This document shows positions 1 to 7,213 of a stretch of 25,123 nucleotides of DNA, one piece after another. The DNA comes from JBDRKN01 sp043813955 (GTDB taxonomy: Bacteria > Patescibacteriota > Patescibacteriia > Patescibacteriales > Patescibacteriaceae), in contig JBDRKN010000016.1 of the NCBI GenBank assembly GCA_043813955.1, positions 1-25,123 on the forward strand. The letters are read 5' to 3'. The position numbers and the translations under genes were made by a program. The notes beneath the pieces were generated by a model that ran no database searches, was not told where the DNA came from, and saw only the letters and a list, made by a program, of their open reading frames with translations. Position 1 is the first letter of the stretch, and each line of letters starts with the position of its first letter.

Positions 1-20
1 TCATATGTCGTGGTGCCTAG

Positions 21-92
21 AGCGGGAAACGGGACTCGAACCCGCGATTTTCTGCTTGGGAAGCAGACGTTCTACCACTGAACTATTCCCGC
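21..92 (-). tRNA. tRNA-Gly (CCC anticodon)
   Basis: A complete 72-nt cloverleaf can be folded by hand on the minus strand. It has a 7-bp acceptor stem (GCGGGAA with TTCCCGC), a D arm containing GTTCAGTGGTAGAAC, an anticodon stem TCTGC/GCAGA around the loop TTCCCAA, and a T arm with GGTTCGAGTCCC. The anticodon at positions 34-36 is CCC, which reads the glycine codon GGG, and the discriminator base is U, as usual for bacterial tRNA-Gly. The 3' CCA is not encoded, so it must be added after transcription, plausibly by the nucleotidyltransferase encoded nearby at 553-1992. It lies 5 nt downstream of tRNA-Ala and is probably co-transcribed with it. Confidence 0.95.
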
Positions 93-97
93 TAATG

Positions 98-171
98 TGG
101 ACTTGAGGGGATTTGAACCCCTGGCCTCTGCAATGCGAATGCAGCGCTCTAGCCAGCTGAGCTACAAGCCC
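98..171 (-). tRNA. tRNA-Ala (CGC anticodon)
   Basis: A 74-nt cloverleaf folds on the minus strand. The acceptor stem GGGCTTG/CAAGTCC contains a G3:U70 wobble pair, the main identity element for alanyl-tRNA synthetase. The D arm is GCTCAGCTGGCTAGAGC. The anticodon stem CTGCA/TGCAG holds the loop TTCGCAT, and the T arm is AGGGG-TTCAAAT-CCCCT. The anticodon CGC reads the alanine codon GCG. The discriminator is A and CCA is not encoded. A C34 alanine tRNA is a minor isoacceptor and is somewhat unexpected in an AT-rich genome with few tRNA genes. Confidence 0.95.
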
Positions 172-197
172 TTGTTTATTTTTAAATTAGAATTGTC

Positions 198-548
198 CTA
201 GGCAATTTCCTTATCTTTCTGGAACAAGCTGTTCAGGGCATAAGTGAATATTGAGAGGACAATACTGAAGAGCACAGCTGCCCAGAATCCCTGAACAAAA
301 AATCCTTTAAGAATGGAAGAGGCAAATAGTATCAGAACAGCATTGATCACAAAAGTGAACAAGCCAAAAGTCAAAAGATTGATCGGAAGCGTTAGCAAGA
401 TTAAAAACGGCCTGATCACAATATTGATCAATCCTAAAAACACTACCAGCCATAAGGCTGTCCAAAAGCCTATCACCTCTACCCCAGGAATAATCAAGGC
501 AGCCAGCATGACTGCCAATGAATTAACTACCCATTTAATTATCCACAT
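198..548 (-). CDS. Four-helix membrane protein, phage holin family 4 / YvlD-like
   Basis: A 116-residue, almost wholly hydrophobic protein with four predicted transmembrane helices. Features seen are an N-terminal WIIKWVVNSLAV, a central NIVIRPFLILLTLPINLLTFGLFTFVINA with conserved Arg-Pro and Pro-x-Asn, and a short charged C-terminus. This pattern fits the small membrane family known as mycobacterial-type phage holin superfamily IV (YvlD-like). Despite the name, the bacterial members have no established lytic role. The ATG at 548 is preferred because it lies just after the stop of the upstream nucleotidyltransferase gene (4 nt between them). An upstream in-frame ATG at 611 would give 137 residues, but its extra 21 residues overlap that gene. 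No Shine-Dalgarno sequence is visible, and translation may be coupled to the upstream gene. Function is unknown. Confidence 0.8.
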   Translation of the reverse strand: MWIIKWVVNSLAVMLAALIIPGVEVIGFWTALWLVVFLGLINIVIRPFLILLTLPINLLTFGLFTFVINAVLILFASSILKGFFVQGFWAAVLFSIVLSIFTYALNSLFQKDKEIA

Positions 549-552
549 ATAA

Positions 553-1992
553 TTATTTAACCCGATGGGTTTTTTTAAGTTCTTGATCTTCAGACTCCCT
601 TGTCTCTTCAATCAAATGCTTGGCCTTGTTTCTTAGCTGATTTAAATTCATATCAGCTAATTCCTGGCTTTTCTGCTTTAAATGCTTTTCAGTATTAAGC
701 TTAGGATCTTCAATAACATCAGACAAGAGCACGTCTAAAATAGCTCCTATCTTAGGTCCAGGCTTGATTTTTAAAAGCTCCATTATCTCATCTCCGTTAA
801 TTTTGAGCATTTTAACTGATATAGGGTCATGGCGCACCTTGTCCATCATATACTGCAAATGGCGCAATTTGTAAGGAATAGCTTTGGGAGTGCCAGAGCC
901 AAGGCGGTCAGCAACCCTCATATCAATCAAAGCTTTAAGATTTTCTTCGCCAACCTTGAGAATTAAGCGCCTCACAGAGCTGGCTGAAACCTCGTCTACA
1001 TTATAGTAAAACATATGGTTGCGGACTAAGACAGCAACCTTTTCCAAATCATCATTGGCAAACTTAAGACGCTTCATTATTTTTCTGGCCATTTTTTCTC
1101 CAACATATTCATGGTTGTAAAAAGTATTCTTGTTATCAATATATTTTAATGTTTTGGGCTTGGCAATATCATGCAACAAGGCGGCAAACCTAACGCGCCA
1201 ATCTTTGCTTGGACAATGCTTTAAGGACAAAGTATTATGGTCAAACACAGTATAGATATGGTGATAATTCTGCTTAACGCCTACCCCGTCTTCTAATTCA
1301 GGCAGTATATAGTTTAAGAGCTTAGTCTTCTGCATCTTTATAACTCCCTCATAAGGCCTGTCTGAAGCAATAATTTTGATTAATTCATCACGGACGCGCT
1401 CATTAGCCACAAACTTAATGCTTCCAGCCAGCTTAACAATAGCCCGCTCTGTTTTCGGCTCTATCTCAAAGCCAAGCTGGCTTACAAAACGTATAGCCCG
1501 CATCATGCGCAAAGCGTCTTCCTTAAAACGGTCAGCAGGCTCGCCTACTGATCTGATTATCTTTTTCTTTAAGTCATCCTCACCGCCGTAGAGATCAGTA
1601 ATCTTTCCATCAAGATCCATTGCAAGGGCATTAATTGTAAAATCGCGCCTGGCAAGGTCCTTTTCCAAACTGTCTTCAAACTTCACATTATCAGGATGGC
1701 GTCTGTCAGAATATCCCTGCTCGCTGCGGTAAGTCGTTACTTCCACAACTGTCTCGGTCTGATTCTTGCTATTTTTAACTTTAACCAAAACAGTGCCAAA
1801 AGCATTCTCATACTTGGCATTAGAAAAAACTTTTAAAATCTCTTCTGGCTTGGCATTAGTGGTAATATCCCAGTCTTCAGGCTCTTTTTTTAACAGCCAA
1901 TCCCTAACACAGCCACCCACAATATATGCTTCATAGCCAGCTTTTTGAAGTTTAACAACAATATTAATTATGTATTTTGGTAATTTAATCAT
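553..1992 (-). CDS. CCA-adding / poly(A) polymerase family tRNA nucleotidyltransferase with HD domain
   Basis: A 479-residue class II nucleotidyltransferase. The N-terminal head has GGCVRDWLL (about residues 26-34) and the catalytic carboxylates in EDWDITT (Asp40 and Asp42). These are followed by the conserved RRDFTINALAMD segment and the RNA-binding DALRMMRAIRF region. An HD-type phosphohydrolase domain follows, with LLHDIAKPKT near residue 273. The family either adds CCA to tRNA 3' ends or polyadenylates RNA, and this cannot be decided from motifs alone. CCA addition is the more likely role, because the two tRNAs next to it lack an encoded CCA and no other such enzyme is in view. The start ATG at 1992 gives the complete family N-terminus. 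A plausible sigma-70 promoter lies directly upstream, at 2010-2037. Confidence 0.93.
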   Translation of the reverse strand: MIKLPKYIINIVVKLQKAGYEAYIVGGCVRDWLLKKEPEDWDITTNAKPEEILKVFSNAKYENAFGTVLVKVKNSKNQTETVVEVTTYRSEQGYSDRRHPDNVKFEDSLEKDLARRDFTINALAMDLDGKITDLYGGEDDLKKKIIRSVGEPADRFKEDALRMMRAIRFVSQLGFEIEPKTERAIVKLAGSIKFVANERVRDELIKIIASDRPYEGVIKMQKTKLLNYILPELEDGVGVKQNYHHIYTVFDHNTLSLKHCPSKDWRVRFAALLHDIAKPKTLKYIDNKNTFYNHEYVGEKMARKIMKRLKFANDDLEKVAVLVRNHMFYYNVDEVSASSVRRLILKVGEENLKALIDMRVADRLGSGTPKAIPYKLRHLQYMMDKVRHDPISVKMLKINGDEIMELLKIKPGPKIGAILDVLLSDVIEDPKLNTEKHLKQKSQELADMNLNQLRNKAKHLIEETRESEDQELKKTHRVK

Positions 1993-2009
1993 AAAATTAG
2001 CTTGTATTT

Positions 2010-2037
2010 TTTATACACTTAAAAACAATAGTCTCAA
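2010..2037 (-). promoter_or_regulatory. Putative sigma-70 promoter for the nucleotidyltransferase gene
   Basis: On the minus strand, TTGAGA (2032-2037) is followed by a 16-nt spacer and TATAAA (2010-2015), 17 nt before the ATG at 1992. The match is good but was found by eye in AT-rich DNA, where chance matches are common. The leader would be very short, about 10 nt, which suits the lack of a Shine-Dalgarno sequence. Confidence 0.4.
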
Positions 2038-2052
2038 AGCTGATTGGCTGCT

Positions 2053-2337
2053 TTATTGTTTATTAGAAAAATCCTTTAAAAAATTATTCAGAGAACCAAT
2101 GTCAAGATTATCAAGCTTAAATCCGCCTGGTAGCACATCCTGATACTGGCTCATTAAACTCTTAAGCAACGGAGGAAGGTAGATTATTGCGAAAATGATT
2201 GGCGCCAGGATGATAATAAACTTAATTATGCCCAATATCTGGGTCATAACTATGTATTTCCTGATTTTTTTTACTGTTTCATGAATCTCCTCGGTTAAAA
2301 CAAGATTTTTTTCTAAAAGATTTTTAAGATCAGACAT
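2053..2337 (-). CDS. Small single-pass membrane protein of unknown function
   Basis: A 94-residue protein that I do not recognise. It has a charged N-terminal helix (residues 1-28, rich in Lys and Glu), one long hydrophobic segment around residues 30-60 (GIIKFIIILAPIIFAIIYL), and a C-terminal part with QYQDVLPGGFKLDNLDIGSL that would lie outside or at the membrane face. It starts 17 nt after the nrdG stop, so it is probably the last gene read from the nrd operon. This does not imply a role in nucleotide reduction. Similar short proteins with a cytoplasmic helix and one membrane span are common in CPR genomes. Confidence 0.65.
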   Translation of the reverse strand: MSDLKNLLEKNLVLTEEIHETVKKIRKYIVMTQILGIIKFIIILAPIIFAIIYLPPLLKSLMSQYQDVLPGGFKLDNLDIGSLNNFLKDFSNKQ

Positions 2338-2354
2338 GTATTTAAATTAATAAA

Positions 2355-3071
2355 TTATCTAACTTTGCATTCCTTTACAAAACCATTAGCCAGCTCTGCC
2401 ATTTTTTCTAATTCAGCTTCAGTATAGCTTCTGGCTCCTTTCAAGGATTGGTCAACCAAATCATGAACGCTATGGAATGACTGCAAAAACCATTTATCAG
2501 CTCCTTTGATTATCTCGGCCATAGGAACAATATCATCTTTAGATATTAAGCCAGGAACTACTGTAGTTCTGAATTCATATGAAATATTGCTTGACATTAT
2601 TATTTTAACACTTTCTAGGATTTTTGAAAAATCTACAGCTACTCCAACAACCTGCTGGTACTTTCCTAAAGGAGCTTTAAAATCCATGGCAAAATAATCA
2701 ATCAAATCCTGAACCAAGAGTTTTTTAAGCATTTCAGGGTTAGTTCCATTAGTATCAAGCTTAATTTTAAAGCCAAGATCTTTAATTTTCTTAATAAACT
2801 CAGGCAAATCATGATGCATTGTCGGCTCTCCGCCAGTAATAACTACTGCGTCTAATTTATTCTTGCGAGTTTGCAAAAAAGCAAAAAAGTCATCCTCTCG
2901 GACAAGAGAATGACTTTTTTTATATCTTATCTTGCTGTCCTCAAGAGGCCAGACAAGCATGGGGTTATAGCAAAAATGGCATTTAAAGTTACATCCCTGT
3001 GTGAAGACGATAGCTGATAAATAGCCAGTGTAATCAAGAGTGCTAAATTTTTGCAAACCGCCTATCACCAT
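2355..3071 (-). CDS. nrdG: Anaerobic ribonucleotide reductase activating enzyme (radical SAM)
   Basis: A 238-residue radical-SAM activase. It uses a [4Fe-4S] cluster and S-adenosylmethionine to generate the glycyl radical on class III ribonucleotide reductase. The cluster ligands are Cys27, Cys31 and Cys34 in TQGCNFKCHFCYNP. The SAM-binding glutamate motif ITGGEPTMH follows, then KLDTNGTNP and the AMDFKAPLGKY strand. The opening VIGGLQKFSTLDYTG is typical of the NrdG2-type activases. It lies 15 nt downstream of the small glycyl-radical ORF (3087-3236), which would be its direct substrate, and in the same operon as nrdR and nrdD. No Shine-Dalgarno sequence precedes the ATG. Confidence 0.93.
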   Translation of the reverse strand: MVIGGLQKFSTLDYTGYLSAIVFTQGCNFKCHFCYNPMLVWPLEDSKIRYKKSHSLVREDDFFAFLQTRKNKLDAVVITGGEPTMHHDLPEFIKKIKDLGFKIKLDTNGTNPEMLKKLLVQDLIDYFAMDFKAPLGKYQQVVGVAVDFSKILESVKIIMSSNISYEFRTTVVPGLISKDDIVPMAEIIKGADKWFLQSFHSVHDLVDQSLKGARSYTEAELEKMAELANGFVKECKVR

Positions 3072-3086
3072 AGGATTGTGGCTTAA

Positions 3087-3236
3087 TTAGTAGCAACCCT
3101 CCTGTTTTGAATTAAAATTCTTCCGATGCAAAAACTCAGCCTGCTTGCTGTCATTCCATTGCTTAACAGGCCTTAAATAGCCTACGACTCTGCTGTAGAT
3201 TTCACATGGAGTTCTTTTGCTCTGAATTGGACTCAT
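3087..3236 (-). CDS. Separate glycyl-radical domain of anaerobic ribonucleotide reductase (NrdD C-terminus)
   Basis: A 49-codon ORF whose protein matches the C-terminal glycyl-radical domain of class III ribonucleotide reductase. The core CEIYSRVVGYLRPVKQWN (residues 11-28) is followed by KQAEFLHRK. Gly19 in RVVGY aligns with the glycine that carries the stable radical. In ordinary NrdD this block directly follows the zinc site CPxC within one polypeptide. Here the large ORF ends 21 residues after that zinc site at a UAA. This ORF then begins in the same frame, five codons later, at an ATG with no Shine-Dalgarno sequence. It may be made by reinitiation as a separate subunit, or fused to NrdD by stop-codon readthrough. 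Intact codons and new flanking residues on both sides argue against a recent nonsense mutation. The domain match is strong; how it is expressed is inference. Confidence 0.88.
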   Translation of the reverse strand: MSPIQSKRTPCEIYSRVVGYLRPVKQWNDSKQAEFLHRKNFNSKQEGCY

Positions 3237-3251
3237 ATGTTTATTATATAA

Positions 3252-6200
3252 TTACATTACTTGTTGCATTTCTTTTTGATGGCGCTCTGCCTGCGGATCA
3301 TAACCAATCTCAGCATCGCATTTTGGACAATACGCATGCTCTCCTGACAAATAGCCGTGCTTTGGACAGATAGAAAAAGTGGGTGTTAATGTAAAATACG
3401 GCAATTTATAATTTTCTGCTGTTTTTTTAACCAAGCTTTTTACTGATTCAGCCGAAGGCATGGCTTCTCCAAGAAAAAAGTGAAGCACTGTGCCTCCAGT
3501 ATACTTGGTTTGAAGATTATCCTGCAAGTCTAAAGCTTCAAATATGTCATCAGTATAATCAGCTGGCAACTGGCTGGAATTGGTATAATACGGAGCTATG
3601 CCGTCATTCTGCACATGCTCTTCATTAGCTACTATAATTGCAGGATATTTTTCCTTGTCAATATTTGACAATCTTCTTGTCAATCCTTCTCCAGGAGTTG
3701 CTTCTAAATTATATAAATGATTGGTTTCATTTTGAAAATCCATAATCTTCTCGCGCATAAAATCCATTACCTCTTGAGCAAAAGCCTTGCCTTCTTCTGT
3801 GCCAATATTCTTTTTAATCGGCTCAAAATTCATTAAAGCCTCATTCATTCCAATCAAGCCGATTGTGGAAAAATGATTGTTCCAATATCCGCCAAACCTT
3901 TGTTTAATGCCATCTAGATAAAAGCGGGAATATGGATACAAATTATTATCTGTAAGCTCTTCTAATATTTCACGCTTAATCTCCAAGCTCTTTCTTGCCT
4001 TATTCATTATACTTGTAAGACTTTCAAAAAATTCTTCCTTGGTTTTAGATAAATAGCCAATTCTTGGCATATTAATGCTTACAACTCCGATTGAGCCTGT
4101 TAAAGGGTTTGCTCCAAACAAACCGCCTCCTCTTTTCCTTAATTCCCTGTTGTCCAAACGAAGCCGGCAGCAATTATGGCTGATTGTACCCAAGGAATGG
4201 ACAAATAAATGGTTGGCAGCAAGCTCTACGTCATAAAATTCCTGAGGCTTCTTTAAGAGCTTTTTTACAACTGTTTTAACTCGTGTAATGTAAATATCGC
4301 TATTTTTGATTAACTGGCTTGCCAAGGTTTCTGCTTGATACTTTTGTAAAGAGGCCAAACCGACCATTCTAGACTTTTTTAAGCCAGGCACTAAATATGT
4401 GGATAGAGCCAAAAATCCAGGCAAACGTTCAGCCATAATCGGGCTGTTCAAACGGTTATTAACCTTATACTCGCCTTTAGCATGCTGCAGATAGATTCTT
4501 TGGCTATTTTTCTTTTTTTTGTAAGTTGTAGGCTGGCCAACCATAGAATAAAGCAAAACTAAATCTCGAGCTAATTCTTCGTCATTAATATGTATCTCTT
4601 GGCGCTTGGCGTAGCCATCGCCAAGAAAATGAAAATGTAAAAAACTTTTAATTACTGATTGAGGAGAATTAAAAATAGCTTGCGGCAACCTGCCATATTT
4701 TTGAAAGCCAAAATTATACAATTCTCTGGCTAAGGCAGTGTTGTAAACATACAAATAATAACTATTATATCTAGGGTCTTGTTTTTCCTTAAAAGTGCAA
4801 TTCAATCGGCTTTGCAGCAAATCTTTGATAAGTTTAATATTGCTATAGTCGCCAGTTTTAAAAGTGAACTGCAGGCCCTTGGGCAAGCCATATGTCTTAA
4901 GGTGTTTTCTTGATTCAAATAAATAATTGCCATCAGCAGTAAAATAACCCATAATAGCGGCCAAGTCTTCATCCAGGGATAGACGATCAGACAGGGTCTG
5001 GTATTTAATAGCCAAGAGTGATTGGGCTGTCTTTAAGCTGATTAAATAATCGCCTATTTTTAATTCTTCAGCCCGCTTATTAACTAAGCCTTTATCAGTT
5101 AAGACTGGGACTATGTGGCCACAAGACAAGCGGTTGAGCTTGCCGTCTTCAGTTTTGACATTAACCAGCCAGTTATCCACTACTCTCAAAAAGCTTTTAA
5201 CCGGCGTCCAAGCCAGTTTTAGGCTTTTAGGATTAAGGGACATAAGTTGAAGATTTTTGTTTTGATCGCAGTCTGCCCAGCCATCCTTATCAAATTCGCC
5301 TAATTTATAGGTATTAGCTAAATCGCCAATATTAAAGCGTTTAAGATGACCGCTATTTTTAACTAATATTTCTTCCTTGGGATGCAGACACATGCTCCTA
5401 GCATCATCAGGATCCATATCTGAGTTTATAAAATTGGAAAAGTATGGGATTCCGTATTTGGCTGTCATTTCAAAAATCTTTGTGGCTACTTCTGAATCCC
5501 AGTCAAATTCTTTTGTAATATTATATGTTGGAATCGGAAAGCTAAATACCCTGCTGGCTGAATCTCCTGCCATCATTAATTCAGCAAAAGCAATATTAAT
5601 CATATCCATTTCCTTTTGAAAATCCTTGTATTTTTCATTCTGCGCTTTGCCGCCAATTATTATATTTTCCTCGCCAGTTTTGCCAGATGTAACCAAATCC
5701 ATGGTTATATTTGTAAATGGACTTTGAAATCCTGTGCGTGTCGGAACATTAATATTAAACAAAAATTCCTGCAAAGCCTGCTTGGTTTCCTTGTAATTTA
5801 AATTATCATACCTTACAAAAGGAGCAAGATAAGTATCAAAATTAGAAAAAGCCTGGGCTCCAGCGCATTCACCCTGAATAGTATAGAGAAAATTAACAAT
5901 CTGGCCCAAGGCGCTTCTAAAATGCTTGGCAGGAGCTGACTCTACCTTGCCGGCAGCTCCTCTAAACCCCCTGACTAACAAATCCTTTAAATCCCATCCA
6001 GCGCAGTATGGAGCTAATATCTGAAGGTCATGAATATGAAAATCTCCTTCTACATGAGCATCCCTGATATCTGCGTCATAAATCTCATTTAACCAATAAT
6101 TAGAAGAAATAATTGAGGTAACATGGTTATTCAAACCCTGCAAGCTATAGCTCATATTAGCATTTTCCTTAATGCGCCAGTCAGCTTTTCTCAAATATCC

Positions 6201-6536
6201 TTGCATTAATTCATTAGAATTAATCATTGACTTCATACCTCGCAGACGGGCATGCTGGTCGCGGTATAGAATATATGATTTAGCAATCTTAATCCTTTTG
6301 TTTTCAATCAAAATTTCTTCAACAATATCCTGGACTTCTTCCACAGCAGGAATGCTGCGGGAATGAAACTTTTGATTAAGCCTGGCGATTACTTGATCAG
6401 ATAAATTTCCAGCTAACTCCTGATCAGGCGCGCCAACTGCTTCAGTTGCCTTAAATATAGCTTGAGCGATTTTGTTCTGGTCAAAATCAACAATTTCGCC
6501 AGAGCGCTTCATGAGCTTGTTAATTTGTTCTTGCAT
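3252..6536 (-). CDS. nrdD: Anaerobic (class III) ribonucleoside-triphosphate reductase, intein-containing, lacking its glycyl-radical domain
   Basis: A 1094-residue precursor. Residues 1 to about 95 form an ATP-cone allosteric domain (KRSGEIVDFDQNKIAQAIFK). The catalytic barrel follows, with DAHVEGDFHIHDL, GECAGAQAFSNFDTYLAPF and FSFPIPTYNIT. Residues 383-788 are an intein; removing them joins ARSM to CCRLRLDNRELRKRGGGLFG, a conserved active-site segment, and leaves a 688-residue protein. Near the C-terminus a zinc site is visible as CxxH...CxxC (Cys1057, His1060, Cys1070, Cys1073). Normal family members continue straight into the glycyl-radical block, but this one ends at residue 1094 with a polar tail. 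The missing block is the adjacent ORF at 3087-3236. The enzyme reduces NTPs to dNTPs without oxygen and needs NrdG for activation. It starts 4 nt after the nrdR stop. Confidence 0.95.
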   Translation of the reverse strand: MQEQINKLMKRSGEIVDFDQNKIAQAIFKATEAVGAPDQELAGNLSDQVIARLNQKFHSRSIPAVEEVQDIVEEILIENKRIKIAKSYILYRDQHARLRGMKSMINSNELMQGYLRKADWRIKENANMSYSLQGLNNHVTSIISSNYWLNEIYDADIRDAHVEGDFHIHDLQILAPYCAGWDLKDLLVRGFRGAAGKVESAPAKHFRSALGQIVNFLYTIQGECAGAQAFSNFDTYLAPFVRYDNLNYKETKQALQEFLFNINVPTRTGFQSPFTNITMDLVTSGKTGEENIIIGGKAQNEKYKDFQKEMDMINIAFAELMMAGDSASRVFSFPIPTYNITKEFDWDSEVATKIFEMTAKYGIPYFSNFINSDMDPDDARSMCLHPKEEILVKNSGHLKRFNIGDLANTYKLGEFDKDGWADCDQNKNLQLMSLNPKSLKLAWTPVKSFLRVVDNWLVNVKTEDGKLNRLSCGHIVPVLTDKGLVNKRAEELKIGDYLISLKTAQSLLAIKYQTLSDRLSLDEDLAAIMGYFTADGNYLFESRKHLKTYGLPKGLQFTFKTGDYSNIKLIKDLLQSRLNCTFKEKQDPRYNSYYLYVYNTALARELYNFGFQKYGRLPQAIFNSPQSVIKSFLHFHFLGDGYAKRQEIHINDEELARDLVLLYSMVGQPTTYKKKKNSQRIYLQHAKGEYKVNNRLNSPIMAERLPGFLALSTYLVPGLKKSRMVGLASLQKYQAETLASQLIKNSDIYITRVKTVVKKLLKKPQEFYDVELAANHLFVHSLGTISHNCCRLRLDNRELRKRGGGLFGANPLTGSIGVVSINMPRIGYLSKTKEEFFESLTSIMNKARKSLEIKREILEELTDNNLYPYSRFYLDGIKQRFGGYWNNHFSTIGLIGMNEALMNFEPIKKNIGTEEGKAFAQEVMDFMREKIMDFQNETNHLYNLEATPGEGLTRRLSNIDKEKYPAIIVANEEHVQNDGIAPYYTNSSQLPADYTDDIFEALDLQDNLQTKYTGGTVLHFFLGEAMPSAESVKSLVKKTAENYKLPYFTLTPTFSICPKHGYLSGEHAYCPKCDAEIGYDPQAERHQKEMQQVM
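4173..5390 (-). mobile_element. Intein with LAGLIDADG homing endonuclease inside nrdD
   Basis: A 406-residue in-frame insertion, NrdD residues 383-788. It begins with Cys383 (CLHPKEEILV) and ends ...VHSLGTISHN with His787-Asn788, followed by Cys789 as the +1 residue. All residues needed for class 1 splicing are therefore present. Block B is recognisable as LSCGHIVPVLTDKG followed by AEELKIGDYLI, and block F as FYDVELAANHLFVHS. Two endonuclease motifs are visible, DLAAIMGYFTADG (Asp535) and FLHFHFLGDGYA (Asp640), 105 residues apart, each keeping its acidic residue. The endonuclease may therefore still be active. Splicing restores SM-CCRLRL. The second Cys of that pair corresponds, by family knowledge, to the thiyl-radical cysteine, so the enzyme cannot work unspliced. 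Confidence 0.95.
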
Positions 6537-6540
6537 GGGG

Positions 6541-7002
6541 TTATTTTCTAATATTTCTTATTAATTTATTAAGTTCTCTTTTAAAAGTTTTTAAATCTTC
6601 AAAGCTCTCATAAACTGAGGCAAAACGGATATATGCAACCTGGTCTAATTTTCTCAAACGCTTCATTAATATCTGGCCAACCTTTTTGCTATCTATTTCA
6701 TTCTTTTTCAAAGCCTGAAGGTCTCTTTCAACCAAATTAATTAATTTTTTAAAATCATCTTCAGTAATTGGCCTTTTTTCCAAAGCGCGACGCAATCCTT
6801 TAACAATCTTCTCCCTTGAATAGCTTTCTTTATGGCCATCGCGCTTAATAATAGTTAAATCCAAAATTTCTATTTCCTCATAAGTAGAAAAGCGGAAATT
6901 GCATTTTAAGCATTCCCGCCTGCGCCTGATTGTCAATCCCTCCCCTGCCGTTCGCGAGTCAATTACTTTAGTATCTGGATGATGGCAGACAGGGCATTTC
7001 AT
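6541..7002 (-). CDS. nrdR: Transcriptional repressor of ribonucleotide reductase genes
   Basis: A 153-residue NrdR, the usual length for the family. The N-terminal zinc ribbon has Cys3, Cys6, Cys31 and Cys34 (MKCPVCHH and RECLKCNF) with the DNA-contacting RRRRE run. It is followed by an ATP-cone from about residue 49 to 139 (IIKRDGHKESYSREKIVKGLRRAL) that senses ATP versus dATP. NrdR represses RNR operons by binding paired NrdR boxes. Two such boxes lie upstream of this gene, at 7061-7076 and 7093-7108, so it probably regulates itself together with nrdD and nrdG. It ends 4 nt before the nrdD start. Confidence 0.96.
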   Translation of the reverse strand: MKCPVCHHPDTKVIDSRTAGEGLTIRRRRECLKCNFRFSTYEEIEILDLTIIKRDGHKESYSREKIVKGLRRALEKRPITEDDFKKLINLVERDLQALKKNEIDSKKVGQILMKRLRKLDQVAYIRFASVYESFEDLKTFKRELNKLIRNIRK

Positions 7003-7060
7003 ATATTTATCTTAGTTTGAAACAAAAATGTCTTTTTTCTCTCTATAACGGCTTTTTTAA

Positions 7061-7076
7061 AATCCATATATTGTGC
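7061..7076 (-). promoter_or_regulatory. NrdR box, proximal
   Basis: The plus-strand sequence AATCCATATATTGTGC matches the palindromic NrdR-box consensus (acaCwAtATaTwGtgt) at 11 of 16 positions, including the core C..ATATATtGTG. It lies 59 nt upstream of the nrdR ATG. Its start is 32 nt from that of the second box, about three helical turns, which is the spacing typical of NrdR operators. Confidence 0.75.
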
Positions 7077-7092
7077 CTTTTAAATATTTTGA

Positions 7093-7108
7093 CCACAAAA
7101 TATAGTGT
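7093..7108 (-). promoter_or_regulatory. NrdR box, distal
   Basis: The plus-strand sequence CCACAAAATATAGTGT matches the NrdR-box consensus at most positions, including ACaA.ATATaGTGT. Paired with the box at 7061-7076, it forms a standard two-box operator for the nrdR-nrdD-nrdG transcript. The promoter presumably overlaps the boxes, but no single -35/-10 pair stands out in this AT-rich DNA. Confidence 0.78.
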
Positions 7109-7169
7109 TCATTATTTAGTATACTTTAAAATACAATACTAGTCAAATAGACTAAAATTAAAGAAAATT

Positions 7170-7213
7170 CAAAATTAAAAACAAAAAACAGGCAAAATAA
7201 TAATCTTGCCTGT
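7170..7213 (-). terminator. Rho-independent terminator after the ATPase gene
   Basis: An 8-bp perfect stem (ACAGGCAA at 7188-7195 paired with TTGCCTGT at 7206-7213) encloses a 10-nt loop. On the minus strand it is followed by the T-rich run TTTTTTGTTTTTAA. It lies 125 nt beyond the stop of the ATPase gene and upstream of the NrdR boxes, so it insulates the nrd operon from the ATPase transcript. Confidence 0.75.

Noticed and set aside
198..611. The longer 137-residue start for the holin-like membrane protein
   Set aside because: The extra N-terminus is polar and overlaps the end of the nucleotidyltransferase gene; the ATG at 548 gives a typical four-helix protein right after the stop.
3252..3254. 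The UAA ending nrdD taken as a simple disabling nonsense mutation
   Set aside because: Both pieces keep conserved residues, each has extra residues at the break, and a well-placed ATG opens the second; not excluded without reads, but less likely than a functional split.
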